From positions 62,001 to 126,000 of the forward strand of contig JAUIRK010000677.1 in assembly GCA_030549495.1 (NCBI GenBank): a stretch of 64,000 nt of DNA, given 5' to 3'. The stretch is from Nectonema munidae. Lineage: Eukaryota > Nematomorpha > Nectonematoida > Nectonematidae. The stretch's first letter is position 1. Each line of letters starts with the position of its first letter. Shown here piece after piece: positions 45,047-56,500 of the stretch. The translations under genes were made by a program, and so were the position numbers. Below the pieces are notes generated by a model that did no database searches, was not told the DNA's origin, and saw only the letters and a list, made by a program, of their open reading frames with translations.

Positions 45047-45393
45047 TATGGATAGTTCGTCTCTCTCTTCAGAATTCTCAGCCAACTTTAGCGATGATAA
45101 TTTCACTTGTTCGGAATCAACTTGTTCGTTTTAAAATTTTGAAAACAGTGATTTCGAATATGATGAAGATCTTGAAGCCCCAGATCAAACTTCGTACTCA
45201 TGGAATCCCGTTTCTAAGAAAAGTGGAAGACCTAGAAGTAGAAATATAAGAAATGTTACGAGAAATCCTCCAGGAACGAAAGGGAAGCAAAAGACGTGAC
45301 GAAACCACTAGAAGCTTTTTCATTGTTTTTCTCGAAAGAATTGGTTGGACACATTTACATGATGACAAGAAAAAAAATGGATGAGAATTATGG
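45047..45393 (+). pseudogene. piggyBac transposase, N-terminal part
   Basis: ATG at 45047, then the Ser/Asp-rich MDSSSLSSEFSANFSDD, FEYDEDLEAPDQTSYSW and SRNIRNVTRNPPGTKG. After one frame change comes PLEAFSLFFSKELVGHI and MTRKKMDENYG, the FxxFFxxEL..I...T block at the start of the piggyBac domain. The catalytic part resumes 3.9 kb downstream. Confidence 0.7.
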
Positions 45394-45419
45394 GTAATAG
45401 ATATTTTTTCAAACATAAC

Positions 45420-45604
45420 ATGCGCATTTATGCCACATTTGTGTGTATGCTATTTCGTGTGTGTATGTATATATGTGCGTTTATGTGTATGTACGTGTCA
45501 GCTTGTGTGGTACCCTCTCAACAGGGTGTGTAGTATATGTATGTACCTGTGACCTTTGGTGGACCTCATCAGTGTGCGTGTATAAGTTTTGGTGTGTATG
45601 TGTG
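45420..45604. repeat. TG-rich microsatellite, part 1
   Basis: Imperfect TG/TATG repeats. Opposite-strand Thr/His-rich frames are artefacts of it. It is interrupted at 45607 by the pogo-like MITE and resumes at 46503. Confidence 0.85.
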
Positions 45605-45606
45605 TA

Positions 45607-46500
45607 CAGTAATCCCTCGTTTATCGCGGTTAATAGGGACCAGAAGCTCCCGCGATAAGTGAAAATCCGTGAAGTAAGTAACATTAGTTTTTTTAAGAAT
45701 TTATTCATCTGTGTCTTAGGTTAACAAAATATTTTAAATATCTATCTATCTATTTTTTATATATGATGTATTTATTAATTTTAATGATTGCATATAAAAT
45801 TTAAATTGTTTTATTTATTGAGCCAAAATAAAATGAAGTTTTCAAAATAATTAGGAAAGCGCCTCATTGCTAAATATTGTCACATTTCGTCAACATTTTC
45901 ATCTAAAAAAGACAAAGAAACTGATGGTTGCAATGAAGGAGCTTACCGACTACTCGTAGATTCTTTTGATGATATTGCTGAAGTTTTTCCTTTGGATAAA
46001 AACATAGTAATGGGCAATTGCTGTCTTTGTATTTTCTTTTGCTGTAAAATACTTTTGTACAAAGACATAAGTCCCATCAATACGATTACTAAACTCAACA
46101 GCTCTAACCATATTGTCGTCGACCTCTAGTGCAAATTGTTGCAATACCTTTGTCATGTTGCATAATTACTGTAGATTTTCTAGGATGATGCCTCGCGCTT
46201 CGATTTTCTCTTCTTGCTCTTGTGCGTTTTCTTCTTGAGTATCAGACTTAGCTGAGCCATAAACATGGTTAAGATTGAATTAAACATATTCTTGCATTAC
46301 ATTAGGTCATATTTTAAATAAACTCCGAAAGCAAAAAACAAAATTGACAGGATAAAACAATTAAAAAGAGGATAATAAATCAGAAGTTTTAAAAATGAAA
46401 ATTAAGATGTTTTTAGCTTATTGAATAATATTTAATTTTAACTAAATATTGCTAAAAAATCTGCGATGCACTTAAGCCGCGAAGTAGCGAGGGCTTACTG
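45607..46500. mobile_element. pogo/Tigger-like MITE with TA target duplication
   Basis: The left end CAGTAATCCCTCGTTTATCG and the right end (inverse CAGTAAGCCCTCGCTACTTCG, shown in part: CAGTAAGCCCTCGC) are paired. Both are flanked by TA (45605-45606 and 46501-46502). Inside is AT-rich with a 68-codon minus-strand frame at 45950-46156 of unknown meaning. It inserted into the TG repeat. Confidence 0.85.
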
Positions 46501-46502
46501 TA

Positions 46503-46593
46503 TATGCTAATCCGCGTGTGTATGAGTCTCTGTGTGTTTACGTGTGTGTGTGTGTGTGTGTGTTTACGTGTGCGTATGCTTGGTTCTAGGAAA
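46503..46593. repeat. TG microsatellite, part 2
   Basis: Contains an uninterrupted run of about 12 TG units near 46540. It continues the repeat split by the pogo-like MITE. Confidence 0.85.
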
Positions 46594-48672
46594 AGCTGGC
46601 AATTTCAAAGTTGTTGCAAATCATATTGCAGTGGCATACTACTGCTACATCGCTCCTAAGGCATGCAAAACCTCCCTGCAGCAATAAACAGACTTTTTGC
46701 CCGCATGCAACATCAATACAAATTTTAGAGTTTCAAAAAATAAAGCAAACAAATTTACATACAACATATCTTCATATATCTAAAATTTTCTAAAAAAATT
46801 ATTTCAATTTTTCTTACACATCAAAATAAAAAAATCCATTATATATCTTTTCAAATGTTATTTTATAAAATATCTATTAAAAAAATGAATATATACATAA
46901 TATCAAACTTTTTACCTTTTAATTAATTAAATATGGTAAATTAGTATAACTATAATAAATTGCAACATATTTTTACCACTATAAAATTTTCAACTATCTA
47001 AAAGATGAAATAAAACTTTATTAATTTTGAAATTATTAACAAACAGTCTATAGAAAAAGGAATATGATTGTCGTTAATTTTTAAAAAATTAATTTCATCA
47101 AACTCATTTCCTTCTATTTGAAGACTTTTAGACTTCATTATTAATGAAGAAACTTTTTTTAAATAGGAAAGAAAAATTTTTGTTTCTTTTAAAAACTTTT
47201 CTTCATCTTCTTTTGAAGCCGCTAATCTTTTCCCACATTCAATTAGGTCAATTTATTTTCTTATTTTTGTTTATTCTTTTTTAAAAAATTCAAGAACTTC
47301 CCAAATATTTGGGTGCTCAACGGGTAATAAACTTCGTAAGCTTAAATATAAGAAAAAATGCATAACTTTTTTTGACATATAATAAATATTACCCATTATG
47401 CCAACCCTCGCAGTGATTATTAGTTCTAACTTTTCTATCAAAAACATTCCATATATTTGGAAGAAAGCACTTTAACCATGTTTTTTTCAAAATAGTTAAA
47501 AAAATCTTTCAAAAAAAAATTTTTCTTCTGGTAAAACTTTAATTCTTCTATAAATAATATCAACCTAAACACATAAATTATTAATGCTCAATAAAAGTCC
47601 AAATAAAACGTTAACTTTTACTTGATTTGGAGGAAGAAACGCAAAAGACAAAATAAGTCTTACTGTAAATCGAAAAGTTTCATTCTTACAGTATTTAGTT
47701 TTAAACCCATAGTTCACTAAATTTTTATATATTGATGAAGTATAATGAAAAAAACAACCGTGATATTCACTGTTGGGATAAGCCTAATAAATAAGTAAAT
47801 ATAAAAAAACTAATGAATTAATAGATTATCTTCTTGGCTGCGTTGATTATTGAAATTACAAAATCTCCATTTATGTATTTAACATTCTTTATTCCTGCCT
47901 GTTTTAATTGTTCAAAAAATTTTCTGGAAAAAATCTACCGTATTATCAAATATAATTCAGTAAAATATCTTACAGATAAGAACATTCTTTTTTATCTGGC
48001 AAAAGGCTATACAAAATAGGTAATTAGTAGGAATGTTCCATCCACAAAAATTTCATTTATGTGGGATACCATCAAACAATAACTAAAAACACTTAACATA
48101 AAATGAATGATATGGAAATCAAAAGTTACGTACCTCAAAACATTTGCATAAAAACAAAGAAGCCTATTGTTTTGTCTCAGTTTTTAATTTATATAATTTC
48201 TAATTTTTTTACCTTTACACACTTTACTAGTTTGAAGTGTGCATAACATTGTTGCTGTAACAATTCATAAATAAAAAGAAAAAATCTTACTTTCTTTTTT
48301 TTATATGTGAAACCTCCAATTATTTGTACCATTTCACACAGAAAAATAAGATTAACAATGAAAAATAAAATGAAGTAAAATAAACAAAACAGAACCAAAC
48401 AAATGAAGTAGTGAAAACAAGATGATTTGTGAAAACAGGATTTATATATACTTACTCATACACCGAAAAATTATAGCTAATCCCAATATCTGCAACTTTT
48501 TCAATTTGTTATTATACTTTTTACAATCCTTAGAAACTACACTAATTGAATTCAGTTCTTCCTTGTTTCCTGCATTAGAAGTTCTAATGCATGTATTAGT
48601 AGTGGTGTAGTAGTAACTACTAACTCGACACTGCAATATGATTTGCAACAACTGCAATTATCAGCTTAGCGA
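46594..48672 (-). mobile_element. MULE (Mutator-like) element with ~40-bp inverted ends
   Basis: Left GCTGGCAATTTCAAAG plus GTTGTTGCAAATCATATTGC is mirrored on the right (inverse GCTGATAATTGCAG, then the same 20-base block). It encloses a decayed MULE transposase on the minus strand and is itself inserted in TG-rich DNA. No target duplication could be fixed because the flanks are repetitive. Confidence 0.75.
46990..48060 (-). pseudogene. MULE transposase, catalytic and C-terminal parts
   Basis: Read downward from 48060: EIFVDGTF (first catalytic Asp), LLPDKKECSYL, KQAGIKNVKYINGDF (second Asp), GCFFHYTSSIYKNLVNYGFK, FTVRLILSFAFLPPNQVK, then RKVRTNNHCEGWHN near 47400 and VEHPNIWEVLEFFKKE. FVDGTF, GCFFH and RTNNxxEGWH in this order are diagnostic of MULE transposases of animals. 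Several stops and frame changes. The N-terminal zinc finger, if there was one, is not seen. Confidence 0.85.
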
Positions 48673-48744
48673 TGTCAGCATAACGCTTCTCTAATTATCT
48701 TTTGCTGCAAAGTGGTATGATGAAGAAAAAGCCTTTTTTTTCGG

Positions 48745-49135
48745 TTACCGTATGCTTCTCCGCGTGTGTGTGCACACTTATCAATGTGAGTAGAAGTTTT
48801 TGTGTGTGTATGCTTCCCCGCGTGTTTTTGGGTGTCTGTGCCTGTATGAGGGCGTGTGCACTTTTACCAGTGTGTCTAGAAGTGTTGGCGCGTCTATGTG
48901 TTTAGAAGTTTGTGTGTGTGTGTGTGTGTGTGTAGAAGTGCGTGTATGTGTATGTGAAAGTGTTGGTAGTGGAAGTGTTTGTCCGTGTGTGTGGAAGTGT
49001 TTGTCCGTGTGTGTGTAATTGCGCATGTGTTTGTGTGCTCGTAATTGTGTTTCTGTGCATGTCTCTGGTATGCGTCTGTACGTGTGTGTGTGAGTTTTGG
49101 TGTTTGTGTGTGTGTGTGTCTGCTTGCAGGTTTTC
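48745..49135. repeat. TG-rich microsatellite, part 3
   Basis: Long imperfect GTGT array with repeated GTGTAGAAGT and GTGTTTGTCCGTGTG motifs, partly minisatellite-like. Thr/His-rich or Val/Cys-rich frames on both strands are artefacts. Confidence 0.9.
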
Positions 49136-49305
49136 AACTTTGTTTGTGATTATATGGGTGTTAGTGTTGTAATGTGTTGTCTCAGATGTTCCCCATTTGA
49201 GAGTTTTTATAGCTATTCTTGTAAGTTGGGGGTTCGTGTTCGTGTGTTTATGACTACTAATTTGTATAAAAATTGTCAAGCTGTTATTTGTTTTAGGTTA
49301 TCTTT

Positions 49306-50634
49306 TCCGAAATTTGCTTATTTGCGCAAATATTATGAAAAATTCACTGTTGATTCACTACTCGCTTACTTAGGATGCCTCCTGTTTTTAGGACAGTCGA
49401 ATGATCAGAAAACAAAAGTCCAAGATCTTTTCTCAGATTCAGTGGGTGTTCCTTTTCTGAAAGCTGCTATTGGGAGAAACTTTGATAAGTATTTTTCTAA
49501 GGTTTGATGACAAATCCCAAAGAAACCCAAATGATCGAATTTCTCCAGTCAGGTTTTTGCATGACTATTTTTTTTGAAAAATGTCATAAGTTTTGGACAC
49601 CTACAGAGTCAGTGACAATTGATGAGCAACTGGTTTCTTTCAGAGGTGGATGTCCAGTGAAAGTTTATGACCCAAAAAAGCCTGGACATTACGGTATTAA
49701 ATTCTATCATCTCAACGATTCTAGAACTTATTACTGTTTGAAACCTGAAATATATATTTCAGGTATTGGAGAAAATTATTTCTCTGGTAATTCGATCGTG
49801 AAGAGATTGACAACGCTCTCTGAGATACTAAGTGGTTGCGGTGTCTTTACGGATCGATTTTTCACAGATCATAATCTTGCTGAATGGATGACGGAGAATA
49901 ATTTGACTATATGTAGAACAGTCAAATCAAACAGAAGGTTTGTTCCTGGAATATTACGCCCTCAGTATCTGAAGACACTAAAGCTCCAAGAATGTGAGAG
50001 CAAGATAATTTATTCAAAGTATGCCTCTCTCGCAGCCTACATTCCCCGAAGACACGCTACAAAAAATTTCAAAGTTGTATATCTATTGTCTTCACAACAC
50101 TGTACAAGCTTTGAGTTAATTGAGACAAAGCTAAACCAGAGTCGCTTCTGTCTTACAACAGGTCAAAAAGTGGAGTGGATGTGGCTAATCGTATGATTAG
50201 ATCATATCGATCCTACAAACCTTCAAGAAAGTGGCCCACCGCTGTGTTTTCAAACTATTTAGACATAGCAGCTTTGAACTCCATGGTAACTCTGAAGCAT
50301 AATTGTCCTGAGAGCATTTTTTGCAAGTAAAAAAAGTGGAAGGAAGTTGTTTTTAAAATCTTTGGCAATAGAGCTTTGTTATAACTCAATGAAAATACGC
50401 TCCACTATTCAAGGGCTAAACTCAAAAACGAAGTCTCTCCTGAATTTTTATGGCTTTGAAGAAAGTAAAGACTCGTATTGTCCACCTTCAAGTAGTAAAA
50501 GAGTTTTTTGTAATTTTTGTCCTACCTCCAAAAAAGCTAGAACCACAGGGCAGTGTCAGAAATGCGAAAAAGGTGTTTGCAAGCATCATTCTTTTTTAAT
50601 TTGCCCTTGTTGTAAAAAAAAATATATTGTCTAA
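49306..50634 (+). pseudogene. piggyBac transposase, catalytic domain and Cys-rich tail
   Basis: FPKFAYLRKYYEKFTVDSLL continues the N-terminal piece at 45393. Then DSVGVPFLKAAIGRNF, ESVTIDEQLVSFRGG (first catalytic Asp), KPGHYGIKFYHL, GCGVFTDRFFTDHNLAEWM (second Asp) and, after a frame change near 50165, KSGVDVANRMIRSYRSYK (third Asp) with RKWPTAVFSNYLD. The last frame (50347-50634) ends with paired Cys (CNFCP, CQKCEKGVCKHH, CPCC), the C-terminal zinc-binding domain. One frame change also lies near 49503. Acceptor-like TTATTTGTTTTAG directly precedes the block near 49297. Confidence 0.85.
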
Positions 50635-50869
50635 TACGGTTTTAAACTTATGGTCATTTTGTTCATTTAGCTTGAAAAAATTTTCTATTGCTTTTAACTT
50701 TTTTATATGATACTCTCGTAAAAAAAATTTAATTGAACAAAAATTAATTTTAAAACACGAAATGTTGTAATTGAAAATTACAAAAACTTAGAGGACTGAA
50801 ACTTAACTTTTAAATTCAAGGTGGAGTAAAACTCCATAAGGGCGTCATGCGAAGGTAGTGTTATGGAAA

Positions 50870-51441
50870 CTACAGAGAAATAGAGACAGAGAAAAAAAGA
50901 GAGAGAAAGATACGTCTTTACATCACGAAAAGAATTTTAAAATTTTTTAATTACTGTATTCAATTGTACAACGGGCCATCTTAATTTTTATAATAAAGCG
51001 TATCAAACTTTATACATATTTTACACATTTTGGTGCGAGACAGAGATAGCAATTTGAAAAACTCAATTAATCAAACTCAAATTTTTATTCTACCCTTTAA
51101 AGAATAACGTTCCCTTTTTGGGAACATAAATTTAATTAAATTTAAAAACAAATATTTTTATTTTTATTACTTTTTTTGACATAAATCTAATAAAAAAAAA
51201 GAAGTACAACAATCTAAAAAAATAGAATGTCTGAAATATTTTTTTATCTATTTTTTTTAGATTTGAAATAAAAGTTTTTTTACTTCTGAACTACAAAATA
51301 TCAAGAGTTAGTTGTGCAAAAAATTTGACTTTATATTTAAAAGTAATTATTGTATAAACTTCAAGACTTAATATATCAATAGTATATAAAATAAAATTAA
51401 AAAAAATTAAATTTACATAAAGCATTTTTATATAACTTTTA
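50870..51441. other. Spacer with a solo piggyBac-2-type end
   Basis: AT-rich. AACGTTCCCTTTTTGGGAAC at about 51105-51126 is of the same type as the right terminus of the element at 51442-53356. It may be a remnant of an earlier copy inserted side by side. Confidence 0.5.
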
Positions 51442-53356
51442 TGTTCCCAAAATGGGAAAGTTAGTCACTTCAGTATTCACTGACTAAAATTTTTTATAGT
51501 CTTTTTTTGTAAAATATTTATTATATTTTTATATATTTATCTTTTTTATACTTTTAGAAATTAAACAGTTTTAGATTAAAATGAGTTTTGCAAACAAAAA
51601 ATTTAAATTTCTTGATAGTGCTCTGGAGTATATTGAAAACAAAAGATGAACGTCTATCTCTTGTCATTGTTCCTCCTGAAAATGAAAAAACAAAGGAAAG
51701 TGAAGAAGAATATGATGATGATATTTTGTTAGAAGAAACGATGCTAAAGGAAGTTTATGGTGAATTAGAGGTAATGAAAGACGAAGAAAACGAGAGTAAT
51801 TTTTTTATGAAGAATGATTGGGATAAAAAAGAAGATGTATCACTACAAGCTCATTGTTTTGTTGCTGACAAAATTGGACAACACCACATGGGAAAAGATG
51901 CTCATGAAATCTTTGAACTTTTTTTACACATGAAATGCTTGATCACATTGTTGAACAAAAAAATTTGTATGCAAGAAGAGACAAAAATGAGCCAAATTTC
52001 AAGACAAATGAAAATGAAATTTGTAAGTTTTTAGGATTGATTCTTCTAAGTGGTATTCACGTGCTTCCTTCAGAAAATGATTGTTGGTCCACCAATGATT
52101 TGTTATCTGCTCCAATTTTCTCGAAAACAATGTCCAGAGATAATTTTAAAAAAATTAAAAAATACATTCATCTTGCTGACAATCAAAACTTAGGCAATTC
52201 AAAACTCGCCAAGGTGAAACCTTTTTTAGATATGTTGAAAAAATTATGCCAACAATTTGGAATTTTCCACGAGTTTTTAAGCGTTGATGAATGCATGGTT
52301 CCATATAGAGGTCTGCACAGTGCAAAACAATTTATAAAAAACAAGCCCATCAAGATTGGAAACAAAATATAGATGATGTGCAGTAGTGACGGATTTCCAT
52401 ATAATTTTTCAATATATTGCGGAAAAGAAAATAAAAGAAGAAGGCCTCTTGCTTTCGCCGTTGTTCAGAAAATGATTGAGCCTATAAAAGAACCAAATAG
52501 GCATGTGGTCTTTTTTGACAATTTTTTTACAAGCTATTCTCTTTTATCGGATTTAGCTTCAAAAAACATAAGAGCCTGTGGTACAATAAGGGAAAATCGA
52601 ACAGCAAAATGTCCTTTGTTGGACTCTAAAGAATTGAAGAAGAATGAACGTGGACAGTTTGATTATTATCGTTCAGACGGTGTTGTTTTTTGCGTGAAAT
52701 GGAAGGATAGCTCAGTCGTTACTTTAGCAAGCAACTATTACGCATTATCTCCTATAGGCAAAGCTGAAAGAAGATCAAAATCCGAAAAAAGGACAACGAT
52801 TCTACAACCATATATTGTAAAAATGTACAATACTGGTATGGGTGGAGTAGATCAATGTGATCGTTTTCTTTCATCATATAGACCTAAATTGAGATCTAAA
52901 AAATGGTGGTGGAATTTATTTTCACACACAATAAACTTATCCGTTGTGGCTTCTTTTAAATTTTTTAAGATAATAAATCAAAATTCTACGATATCTCATT
53001 TAGAATTCAGAAAAGAAATCATTAGTTTTCTTTTGAAAGCTGAAACTGAAAGAAAAAGAAAAGGTGGCCATAAGGCCCCTCCCAAAATCAGTAAGATATG
53101 ATGGAATAAATCACTATTTAGGTGATATAAACCAAGGAAGATGTGTAGTTTGCATGAAAAACACGCGGCTTTTGTGTTTGAAATGTGAAAAAAGACTGCA
53201 TAAAAAATGTTTTGACGCCTATCACGCAAGTGATACTTCTCTTTATTAATTTTCAAAATTTTATTTGTATAAATAAAGTTTTCATTGAAAATTTGGTTTT
53301 AATTGAATTTTTTGAAAAAATATACTTAACTGTCTAACGTTCCCATTTTGGGAACA
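51442..53356 (+). mobile_element. Compact piggyBac element with intact ends (1.9 kb)
   Basis: The left end TGTTCCCAAAATGGGAAAG is preceded by TTTA; the right end CGTTCCCATTTTGGGAACA is followed by TTAA (53357-53360). The inverted ends are ~32 bp and each contains the near-perfect palindrome GTTCCCAAAATGGGAAC. Length, ends and one plus-strand transposase gene make this the best-preserved piggyBac in the window. Confidence 0.85.
51588..53249 (+). pseudogene. piggyBac transposase, nearly intact (three breaks)
   Basis: Acidic N terminus (KESEEEYDDDILLEE), then HEIFELFLHMK, ICKFLGLILLSGIHVLP, MSRDNFKKIKKYIHLAD, FLSVDECMVPYRGLHSAKQF (first catalytic Asp), RHVVFFDNFFTSYSLL (second) and GMGGVDQCDRFLSSYRPK with KKWWWNLF (third). 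The tail at 53100-53249 has CVVCMKNTRLLCLKCEKRLH, a compact zinc-binding domain. Breaks: a frame change between about 51940 and 51990, one TAG at 52370-52372, and a frame change near 53070. All three catalytic Asp are kept. The start may be the ATG near 51581 (MSFANKKF) in another frame. Confidence 0.9.
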
Positions 53357-53360
53357 TTAA

Positions 53361-53481
53361 AAATTGCACCCAAAAGTTGAAAATTTTTTTGATTTTAAAT
53401 TTTAGTAATACTATATAATACATTAAGTTTATTCTATTTAATTTTTTTCAAAAAAAAATTTTTTATTACTATATTCCGTCT
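53361..53481. other. Spacer between two TTAA-type elements
   Basis: AT-rich, 120 bp; no signal. Confidence 0.5.
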
Positions 53482-53498
53482 TTAACCCTATTAGTGCT

Positions 53499-53517
53499 GG
53501 GGGCGTAAAACGCCCCC
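53499..53517. other. Subterminal hairpin, left end
   Basis: GGGGGCGTAAAACGCCCCC: a 7-bp perfect stem with a five-base loop, 13 bp inside the left terminus. A C-rich run follows. Counterparts with longer G and C tracts lie at 59674-59706 and 63111-63171. Confidence 0.8.
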
Positions 53518-53559
53518 CTCCCCCCTTCACTAAAAAATTAATTGTAGAAAATTGGCTAA

Positions 53560-56500
53560 ATCATATCCCTTCAAATTTTGTGACTTTTCCTAAAATCGCT
53601 AGCTGCATCTTTTGAAACCATTTTCATGGTAGTTGAATGACCCTTTCATGTCCAAAACTCAATCAAAATCAAAAATTAAAATTTTTCAGCAAAATTTTGA
53701 CATTATCTGTACTTAACCTAATAACTTAGGATCTATATTATATAATACCCTGAAAATTTATAATTATATACAGTTTGGAACGCATAACACTTTATATATT
53801 TAATTTTTTCAATAATCATCGCTACTTTTTAGAAAGTGTCAATCAAAATTTTGATTAATTAGAAATATATCTATTAAAATATTCCTTCAAATTTTACATA
53901 AAATATATGTTTTTATACTAAATCGTTCATGCTGGTTTCATTTATGGACTCATTTTTTCATTTAGGATATCAAAATACCTATAAGTGTTAATCAAATTTG
54001 CGGTTAACTTCTGAAAATTGTCTCCAAAAACTTTCCTTCACATTTTACATAAAATATATGTGTTATACTAAATGGGCCATGCTGCTTTCATTTCAGGACT
54101 CATTTTTTACGTTTAGGATCTGGAAATACCTATAAGTGTTAAACAAATTTGCGGTTTACTTCTAAAAATTATCTCCAAAAACGTTCATTCAAATTTTACA
54201 ATGAAATATATGTGTTATACTAAATCGGCCATGCTGGTTTCATTTATGGACTCATTTTTTACGTTTAGGATGTGAAAATACCTATAAGTGTAAATCAAAT
54301 TTGCGGTTTACTTCTAAAAATTATCTCCAAAAACATTCATTCAAATTTTACAATGAAATATATGTGTTATATTAAATCGGCCATGCTGGTTTTATTTATG
54401 GACTCATTTTTTACGTTTAGGATGTGAAAATACCTATAAGTGTTATCAAATGTGCGGTTTACTTCTAAAAAGTATCTCCAAAAACATTCATTCAAATTTT
54501 ACATAAAATATATGTTTTTATACTAAATCGTTCATGCTGGTTTCATTTATGGACTCATTTTTTCATTTAGGATATCAAAATACCTATAAGTGTTAATCAA
54601 ATTTGCGGTTAACTTCTGAAAATTGTCTCCAAAAACATTCCTTCACATTTTACATAAAATATATGTGTTATACTAAATCGGCCATGCTGGTTTCATTTAT
54701 GGACTCATTTTTTACGTTTAGGATCTGGAAATACCTATAAGTGTTAAACAAATTTGCGGTTTACTTCTAAAAATTATCTCCAAAAACATTCATTCAAATT
54801 TTACAATGAAATATATGTGTTATACTAAATCGGCCATTCTGGTTTCATTTCTGGACTCATTTTTTACGTTTAGTATGTGAAAATACCTATAAGTGTTATC
54901 AAATTTGCGGTTTACTTCTAAAAAGTATCTCCAAAAACTTTCATTCAAATTTTACATAAAATATATGTGTTATACTAAATCGGCCATGCTGGTTTCATTT
55001 CAGGACTCATTTTTTACGTTTAGGATCTGGAAATACCTATAAGTGTAAATCAAATTTGCGGTTTACTTCTAAAAATTATCTCCAAAAACATTCATTCAAA
55101 TTTTACAATGAAATATATGTGTTATATTAAATCGGCCATGCTGGTTTTATTTATGGACTCATTTTTTACGTTTAGTATGTGAAAATACCTATAAGTGTTA
55201 TCAAATTTGCGCTTTACTTCTAAAAAGTATCTCCAAAAACTTTCATTCAAATTTTACATAAAATATATGTGTTATACTAAATCGGCCATGCTGGTTTCAT
55301 TTCAGGACTCATTTTTTACGTTTAGGATGTGAAAATACCTATAAGTGTAAATCAAATTTGCGGTTTACTTCTAAAAATTATCTCCAAAAACATTCATTCA
55401 AATTTTACAATGAAATATATGTGTTATATTAAATCGGCCATGCTGATTTTATTTATGGACTCATTTTTTACGTTTAGGATGTGAAAATACCTATAAGTGT
55501 TATCAAATGTGCGGTTTACTTCTAAAAAGTATCTCCAAAAACATTCATTCAAATTTTACATAAAATATATGTTTTTATACTAAATCGTTCATGCTGGTTT
55601 CATTTATGAACTCATTTTTTCATTTAGGATATCAAAATACCTATAAGTGTTAATCAAATTTGCGGTTAACTTCTGAAAATTGTCTCCAAAAACATTCCTT
55701 CACATTTTACATAAAATATATGTGTTATACTAAATCGGCCATGCTGGTTTCATTTATGGACTCATTTTTTACGTTTAGGATCTGGAAATACCTATAAGTG
55801 TTAAACAAATTTGCGGTTTACTTCTAAAAATTATCTCCAAAAACATTCATTCAAATTTTACAATGAAATATATGTGTTATACTAAATCGGCCATGCTGGT
55901 TTCATTTCTGGACTCATTTTTTACGTTTAGTATGTGAAAATACCTATAAGTGTTATCAAATTTGCGGTTTACTTCTAAAAAGTATCTCCAAAAACTTTCA
56001 TTCAAATTTTACATAAAATATATGTGTTATACTAAATCGGCCATGCTGGTTTCATTTCTGGACTCATTTTTTACGTTTAGTATGTGAAAATACCTATAAG
56101 TGTTATCAAATTTGCGGTTTACTTCTAAAAATTATCTCCAAAAACATTCATTCAAATTTTACAATGAAATATATGTGTTATATTAAATCGGCCATGCTGG
56201 TTTCATTTCTGGACTCATTTTTTACGTTTAGGATCTGGAAATACCTATAAGTGTAAATCAAATTTGCGGTTTACTTCTAAAAATTATCTCCAAAAACTTT
56301 CATTCAAATTTTACATAAAATATATGTGTTATACTAAATCGGCCATGCTGGTTTCATTTCTGGACTCATTTTTTACGTTTAGTATGTGAAAATACCTATA
56401 AGTGTTATCAAATTTGCGGTTTACTTCTAAAAAGTATCTCCAAAAACTTTCATTCAAATTTTACATAAAATATATGTGTTATACTAAATCGGCCATGCTG

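Larger units (their letters stand above)
44558..50855 (+). mobile_element. Split piggyBac element with nested insertions
   Basis: CCTTCGCATGACG (44558-44570) and its exact inverse (50843-50855) mark the ends. Each is followed inward by the palindrome TGGAGT..ACTCCA (44598 and 50822). An N-terminal piece lies at 45047-45393 and the catalytic part at 49306-50634, in the same orientation. The 3.9 kb between holds TG-rich DNA, a pogo-like MITE and a MULE. No clean TTAA was found outside the inverted ends, so the true termini may be a little further out. Confidence 0.65.

Noticed and set aside
48781-49279. Long Thr/His-rich minus-strand frames and Val/Cys-rich plus-strand frames
   Set aside because: They are translations of the TG-rich microsatellite; overlapping open frames on both strands are expected there.
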